A stretch of 64,000 nt of DNA from an uncultured Hyphomicrobiales bacterium. GTDB taxonomy: Bacteria > Pseudomonadota > Alphaproteobacteria > Rhizobiales > Beijerinckiaceae. The DNA lies in the NCBI GenBank assembly GCA_903825465.1, contig CAIKAR010000017.1:1-64000 (forward strand). The letters run 5' to 3'. Shown in pieces: positions 60,294 through 64,000 of this stretch. The position numbers and the translations under genes are program-made. Under the pieces are notes generated by a model. It saw nothing but the letters and a program-made list of their open reading frames with translations, did no database searches and was not told the origin of the DNA. Position 1 is the stretch's first letter. Every line of letters begins with the position of its first letter.

Positions 60294-60329
60294 GATGGAA
60301 TGATCTATCGTCGGAGTCGTGATTCCATC
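60294..60329. other. 8-bp inverted repeat in divergent control region
   Basis: GATGGAAT (60294-60301) and ATTCCATC (60322-60329) flank 20 nt, inside the 218-nt gap between the divergent binding-protein and secreted-protein genes. The surroundings (60275-60312) are AT-rich for this genome. Could be an operator or cruciform. Confidence 0.35.
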
Positions 60330-60389
60330 GGAACAGGTCGAGCGGGGAAAACAAGGGGCATTTGGCGAAGCGCTGAACAGGAGAAGCAC

Positions 60390-60770
60390 ATGCGGACCCG
60401 GTTTTTACTCACGGCGTTTTTGTTGTTTGCGGCGAGCGGCGCGCGCGCCGAGTTTTCCCTGGTGTGCGACGAGCAGGCTGAACTTGAGGACGTGCTGCGC
60501 ACCGATCAGGCGCGCGGCTTTCAGGACGCCTCGCTCAAGCTGCGCGCCTACACCGAGCTTCTCGATGAACGTCACGAGGGCGCTTGCGAGGTGTCTCGGG
60601 TGCCGCGTCCATCGAGGGTCGGCCAGGTGGTGGGGCGCTACGAGGGCATCGAGTTCCTGCCGGGCGAATTGCACGACGTGGTGATCGTCGAAGTTCACAC
60701 AGGCGGCAGGGTCCTGTTCGGCACGATCAACCGCTACGTATCCGAGAAGAAGCCCGAGACCCCGACCTGA
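60390..60770 (+). CDS. Small secreted protein of unknown function
   Basis: 126 residues; ATG 60390 chosen for the GGAGA site and a clean signal peptide 1-20 (FAASGARA). The mature part has two Cys (Cys26, Cys66), likely one disulfide, and a C-terminal beta-rich part (VVIVEVHTGGRVLFGTINRYV). No family recognised. Precedes the ABC ATPase gene by 155 nt on the same strand, but need not be part of that operon. Confidence 0.7.
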   Translation: MRTRFLLTAFLLFAASGARAEFSLVCDEQAELEDVLRTDQARGFQDASLKLRAYTELLDERHEGACEVSRVPRPSRVGQVVGRYEGIEFLPGELHDVVIVEVHTGGRVLFGTINRYVSEKKPETPT

Positions 60771-60925
60771 CGCGCGTTTCCTGAGCTTGGACCGCGCCGC
60801 GAACATGGCGCCTGCCGTCTTGACCGCGCCGCCGCGTCATGTTCTCCAATTCAGCGGGATCGGGGACGCGGGGAGAGCATGTCGCTTCGCACAAGCGCTC
60901 GCGCCGGCAACGGGCGCGGGCGGCC

Positions 60926-61711
60926 ATGACGAAAATTGTCATCGACAAGGTCAGGCACAAGTACCGGCCGGCGCGGGGGAAGCCCGTGCTCGCGCTCGAG
61001 GATGTGTCGCTCGAAGTGCGCGACAAGGAGTTTCTCGCGCTGCTCGGGCCTTCCGGCTGCGGGAAATCGACGCTGCTGTATTTGATGGGTGGATTCCTGC
61101 CTGTTGAAAGCGGGACGATTTCAATCGACGGCAAGCCAATCGCCGGACCCGGCCCCGACCGTGGCGTTGTGTTCCAGCATTTCGCGTTGTTTCCCTGGAA
61201 AACAGTGCGGCAGAATGTGCTTTACGGACTGGAACGCCAAGGCCTGGCGCGGGAAAAACGCGAGGCGGTCGCGAAGAAGTTCATCGATCTTGTCGGGCTC
61301 TCGGGTTTCGAGGACAACTACCCTTCGCAGCTCTCTGGCGGCATGAAGCAGCGCGCCGCGATCGCGCGCACACTCGCCGTAGACCCCTCTGTGCTGCTGA
61401 TGGACGAGCCCTTCGGCGCGCTCGACGCCCAGACACGGGCGCTGATGCAGAGCGAACTGCTCGGCATCTGGCGCGCCTCGCCGAAGACGGTGGTGTTTGT
61501 AACGCATGACGTGCAGGAAGCCGTTTATCTCGCTGGGCGCGTGGTGGTGATGTCGGCGCGGCCGGGCCGGGTGAAGGCGATCATCGACACTAATTTCGAC
61601 AAGACCGCGCCAGACGTGCTGCGTAGCGCGAAGTTCGGCGACATGGTCGATCAAATCTGGGGCCTCGTTAAGGAGGAGGCCATCAAGGCGCAGATGGGGC
61701 GGGGGACGTGA
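60926..61711 (+). CDS. NitT/TauT-type ABC transporter ATPase
   Basis: 261 residues from ATG 60926. Walker A GPSGCGKST (41-49), Q-loop VVFQHFALFPW, signature LSGGMKQR (136-143), Walker B VLLMDEPFGALD and H-loop His194. Resembles SsuB/TauB. GPGPDRGVVFQ is typical of that group. GTG of the first permease overlaps its stop (GTGA), so ATPase and permeases form one operon. Binding-protein partner likely one of the four coded at 53-60 kb. Confidence 0.93.
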   Translation: MTKIVIDKVRHKYRPARGKPVLALEDVSLEVRDKEFLALLGPSGCGKSTLLYLMGGFLPVESGTISIDGKPIAGPGPDRGVVFQHFALFPWKTVRQNVLYGLERQGLAREKREAVAKKFIDLVGLSGFEDNYPSQLSGGMKQRAAIARTLAVDPSVLLMDEPFGALDAQTRALMQSELLGIWRASPKTVVFVTHDVQEAVYLAGRVVVMSARPGRVKAIIDTNFDKTAPDVLRSAKFGDMVDQIWGLVKEEAIKAQMGRGT

Positions 61712-62466
61712 CCAAAAACCCGCTTGTCCAGGGCGCCGTCCGCTATTTGCCACTGCTGTTTCTGGCGCTGGTCTGGGAAGCCGCGTCGCGCTTCGAACTG
61801 GTGTCGAGTTCGGCGCTGCCGTCGTTGACAAAGATCGCCGCGGCCTGGTGGGACCTGGCGAAGTCGGGCGACCTCCTCGACAATGGCGCGTCGTCTCTTT
61901 GGCGGCTGGGGGCGGGGCTTGCCATCGCCGTCGTCGTCGGCGCGGCGCTGGGCATAGGCATGGCGTGGTGGCGGCCGTTGGACATGGCGCTGGGGCCGCT
62001 GGTCGAGATGTTTTATCCCTTGCCGAAATCCGCGCTTATTCCGGTGACGGCGCTTTGGCTTGGCTTTGGCGACGGCTCGAAAATCCTGCTCATTGCCATG
62101 GGCTGCGTGTTGCCGGTCGCGATTGGCGCGTACAACGGCGCCCGCTCCAGCGATAAGGCGCTTGTTTGGTCCGCGCGCAGCCTTGGCGCCTCCAGATTGC
62201 GCGTCCTGCGCGATGTCGTGGCGCCGAGCGCGTTGCCCGAAACGCTGAGCGGAATCCGCACCGCCCTGGCGATTTCGTTTGTGCTTCTCGTCGCGTCTGA
62301 ACTCATCGTCGCCCGTTCCGGCCTCGGTTATCTCATCGGTTTCCTTGGTTCGAACGGCACCTACGATTCCATGTTCGCGGTCGTGCTCACCGTCGCCGGC
62401 ATGGGCTTCGTCGCCGACCGGCTCTATTTGCTTGTCATGCGGAGGGCGCTGGCGTGGCGGGAATAG
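61708..62466 (+). CDS. NitT/TauT-type ABC permease 1
   Basis: 252 residues starting at GTG 61708, which overlaps the ATPase stop. Six membrane helices and a permease loop SARSLGASRLRVLRDVVAPSALPE with the EAA-like motif. SsuC/TauC family. Overlaps the start of permease 2 by 13 nt. Two different permeases in one operon imply a heterodimeric channel. Confidence 0.9.
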   Translation: MTKNPLVQGAVRYLPLLFLALVWEAASRFELVSSSALPSLTKIAAAWWDLAKSGDLLDNGASSLWRLGAGLAIAVVVGAALGIGMAWWRPLDMALGPLVEMFYPLPKSALIPVTALWLGFGDGSKILLIAMGCVLPVAIGAYNGARSSDKALVWSARSLGASRLRVLRDVVAPSALPETLSGIRTALAISFVLLVASELIVARSGLGYLIGFLGSNGTYDSMFAVVLTVAGMGFVADRLYLLVMRRALAWRE

Positions 62467-63269
62467 ACGAGACCATCGCTGGTCCCGGCCTCGGCTCGCG
62501 CGCGCTGACCATGCTGGCGCGCTGGGCCCTCGTGATAGCGCTCGTGATCGCGTGGGAGTTGACGACGCGGGCGCGCGTGTTCACGCCGTTCATGCTGCCT
62601 TCGCCCGAGCGCGTGCTGGCGCGTATTTGGGACGATGGCCAGGCGGGCGACCTCTTCATCAATATCGGCCTGACGCTCTACCGCGCGCTGACTGGGTTTT
62701 TCATCGCCGCGACGCTGGGGCTGCTGATCGGCGTGGCGATCGCGCGCGGCGGCGCGCTGGGCTGGTTTTTCGACCCCGTTGTCTCCGTCGGATTTCCCAT
62801 GCCGAAGATCACGTTTTTGCCTGTGATTGTGTTGTGGCTGGGGCTCTACGACACCGCCAAGATTTCGATGGTGGTGTTCGACGCCGTCTTTCCGGTCATT
62901 ACCGGCACGGTCTTGGGCATCAAGAGCGTCGAGAAGGAGTTGATCTGGTCGGCGCGCAGCCTGGGTTCGCGCGAGCGCGACATCTGGCCGCGAATCGTGT
63001 TGCCCGCGGCCATGCCGCAGATTTTCACGGGGCTGCAAGTGTCGCTGCCGATCGCGATGATCGTCGCCGTTGTCGCCGAGATGTTGATGGGCGGCTACGG
63101 CATGGGTGGAGCGATGGTGCAGGCCTCGCGCATGGCTGATTCGCCGGGGATTTTCGCGGGGATCGTCGAAATCGCCGTGGTGGGCTGGTTTTTAGTGAAG
63201 GGAATGGCGACGTTGCGAAGACGCCTGCTGGCCTGGCATCCCGAGGCGGAAACGCCGACGGGGGTGTGA
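62454..63269 (+). CDS. NitT/TauT-type ABC permease 2
   Basis: 271 residues; start is GTG 62454, supported by GGAGG 7-8 nt upstream. Six helices, loop SARSLGSRERDIWPRIVLPAAMP and VGFPMPKITFLPVIVLWLGLYD (shortened), typical of the family. Sequence differs well from permease 1, so the pair did not arise recently. Last gene of the ABC operon. Confidence 0.9.
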   Translation: MAGIDETIAGPGLGSRALTMLARWALVIALVIAWELTTRARVFTPFMLPSPERVLARIWDDGQAGDLFINIGLTLYRALTGFFIAATLGLLIGVAIARGGALGWFFDPVVSVGFPMPKITFLPVIVLWLGLYDTAKISMVVFDAVFPVITGTVLGIKSVEKELIWSARSLGSRERDIWPRIVLPAAMPQIFTGLQVSLPIAMIVAVVAEMLMGGYGMGGAMVQASRMADSPGIFAGIVEIAVVGWFLVKGMATLRRRLLAWHPEAETPTGV

Positions 63270-63270
63270 G

Positions 63271-63387
63271 CTAGCGCGCGGTCTGCGACACGCCGGGCCT
63301 CGTCGCGGCGGGCCCCGAGGTCGCGACATTTTCGAACATGAGAGTGGTCCCCACAAGAGCGACCACGCCGATCAGCCACCAACGCAT
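63271..63387 (-). CDS. Possible 38-residue single-span membrane protein
   Basis: Short frame MRWWLIGVVALVGTTLMFEN... with a hydrophobic segment at residues 3-18 followed by a polar tail ending QTAR. GGAG lies 8 nt before this ATG; an ATG four codons earlier (63399) lacks such a site. It sits in the 278-nt gap between the ABC operon and the peptidase gene, abutting the permease stop. Real only by start, ribosome site and hydrophobicity. Confidence 0.35.
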   Translation of the reverse strand: MRWWLIGVVALVGTTLMFENVATSGPAATRPGVSQTAR

Positions 63388-63547
63388 TTCCAGCTCCATG
63401 TCTGCGCGGACGATCCAACGCGAAACAAGCGGCGTCCGCTATGCGCCAGCGCACGCCCCGTCAAGTGGGGACCGGCAAGCGCCGAGCCACCATTAGCCCC
63501 GGTGGATGTCGATTTTATTGCTAATGTAGAATCATGGACGCTGTTGG

Positions 63548-64000
63548 TTAACGCTGTGTTACCGACAGCCGTGACACGAGCCGATACAGGAATTCCTTGG
63601 CGTCGAAGAGCTGCTTGACGCCGACCTGTTCATTCAGGCCGTGGACGCCGCTTTTGCCCTCCTCGGAGAAAATTCCCGAGACGCCATAGGCGGGCACGCC
63701 GTATTTGCGCAGCCAGCGACTATCCGTGTAGCCGCCCGATTGCGTGGGAATGACCGGCACGCCCGGCCAGATGTCGGCGCTGATTTCCTCGACCGCGCGC
63801 AACACTTCCGGCGACATCGGCGAGGCCGGGCTGTCCACCACCGTGCCCAGCGGGGCGACGGCGACCCTGGGATCATGGATGGCCTCGTTGAGGGCACGCT
63901 CGACATTGGCGGGGTTTTCGTCCGGCAGCAGGCGGCAATTGACGATGGCGCGCGCGGTCTGCGCCATGGCGTTTTCCGCGTGGCCGGCCTCAAGCATCGT
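63548..64000 (-). CDS. M20-family peptidase/amidohydrolase, N-terminus outside window
   Basis: C-terminal 150 codons only; the frame is open through the right window edge. NAMAQTARAIVNCRLLPDENPANVE is the dimerisation-domain strand of M20 enzymes (shortened here), and YTDSRWLRKYGVPAYGVSGIF, HGLNEQVGVKQLFDAKEFL match the final catalytic-domain part with its last metal His. M20 members are di-zinc carboxypeptidases and aminoacylases. Substrate cannot be told from this part. Confidence 0.85.
   Translation of the reverse strand, partial: TMLEAGHAENAMAQTARAIVNCRLLPDENPANVERALNEAIHDPRVAVAPLGTVVDSPASPMSPEVLRAVEEISADIWPGVPVIPTQSGGYTDSRWLRKYGVPAYGVSGIFSEEGKSGVHGLNEQVGVKQLFDAKEFLYRLVSRLSVTQR

Noticed and set aside
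1-64000. tRNA, rRNA, CRISPR array, transposase or phage gene
   Set aside because: No cloverleaf, spaced repeat array, DDE-type transposase frame or phage motif was seen on reading intergenic gaps and translations; rarer small RNAs cannot be excluded by eye.

Overview
The window is GC-rich, densely coded DNA with third codon positions mostly G or C. It looks like the chromosome of an alphaproteobacterium of the order Hyphomicrobiales (Rhizobiales). Supports are the trpA-accD-folC gene string, an AccD that has lost three of its four zinc-finger cysteines (as I recall for rhizobial AccD), a eukaryote-like NADP isocitrate dehydrogenase, and the abundance of orphan tricarboxylate-type binding proteins. 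I cannot name a genus. I see no insertion sequence, phage gene, CRISPR array, rRNA or tRNA, and no gene-free stretch longer than 300 bases.

Layout. 0-2.5 kb (minus): cupin (cut by the window edge), alpha/beta hydrolase, BNR-repeat propeller. 2.7-4.5 kb (plus): VOC protein and a TctC-like binding protein. 4.5-7.6 kb (minus): amidohydrolase, cupin with a near-consensus promoter, divergent Nramp transporter. 7.9-10.9 kb (plus): TolQ/MotA-like and OmpA/MotB-like pair, then a type II DnaJ. 10.9-16.0 kb: small-molecule catabolism genes (TctC-like proteins, paired cupins, class II aldolase, amidohydrolase). 16.0-19.1 kb (minus): housekeeping operon trpA-accD-folC. 19.2-25.2 kb: Tat-type MmgE/PrpD protein, NHL propeller, luciferase-like oxidoreductase, a haem-containing Vgb-like propeller and a cytochrome c.

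25.4-42.1 kb is a large accessory catabolic region. A seven-gene minus-strand operon holds two copies of an amidohydrolase-amidohydrolase-Rieske ferredoxin module separated by a two-domain ABC permease. One copy is broken by a (CG)7 tract. Divergent from it run an iron-type binding protein, a glutathione transferase, two crotonases, two luciferase-like proteins, a DapA-like aldolase, two TctC-like proteins and a LigI-like amidohydrolase. Then come a PrpB-like lyase, dapB and icd (with a strong terminator between the last two) and another TctC-like protein.

46.6-50.1 kb: oxyR followed by rubrerythrin, a two-cluster Fe-S protein and a DUF3501 protein, a probable peroxide-response unit. 50.3-52.2 kb: fumarylacetoacetase-like hydrolase and extradiol-type dioxygenase, consistent with meta-cleavage of aromatics. 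53.5-63.3 kb: NitT/TauT-type uptake genes, namely four periplasmic binding proteins (three close paralogues in one operon with a MetE-like zinc protein and a luciferase-like oxidoreductase), one ATPase and two permeases. The window ends inside an M20-type peptidase.

Together the accessory genes suggest an organism that scavenges many organic acids or aromatic acids through solute-binding proteins paired with single hydrolases or oxidoreductases. The actual substrates cannot be read from the sequence.
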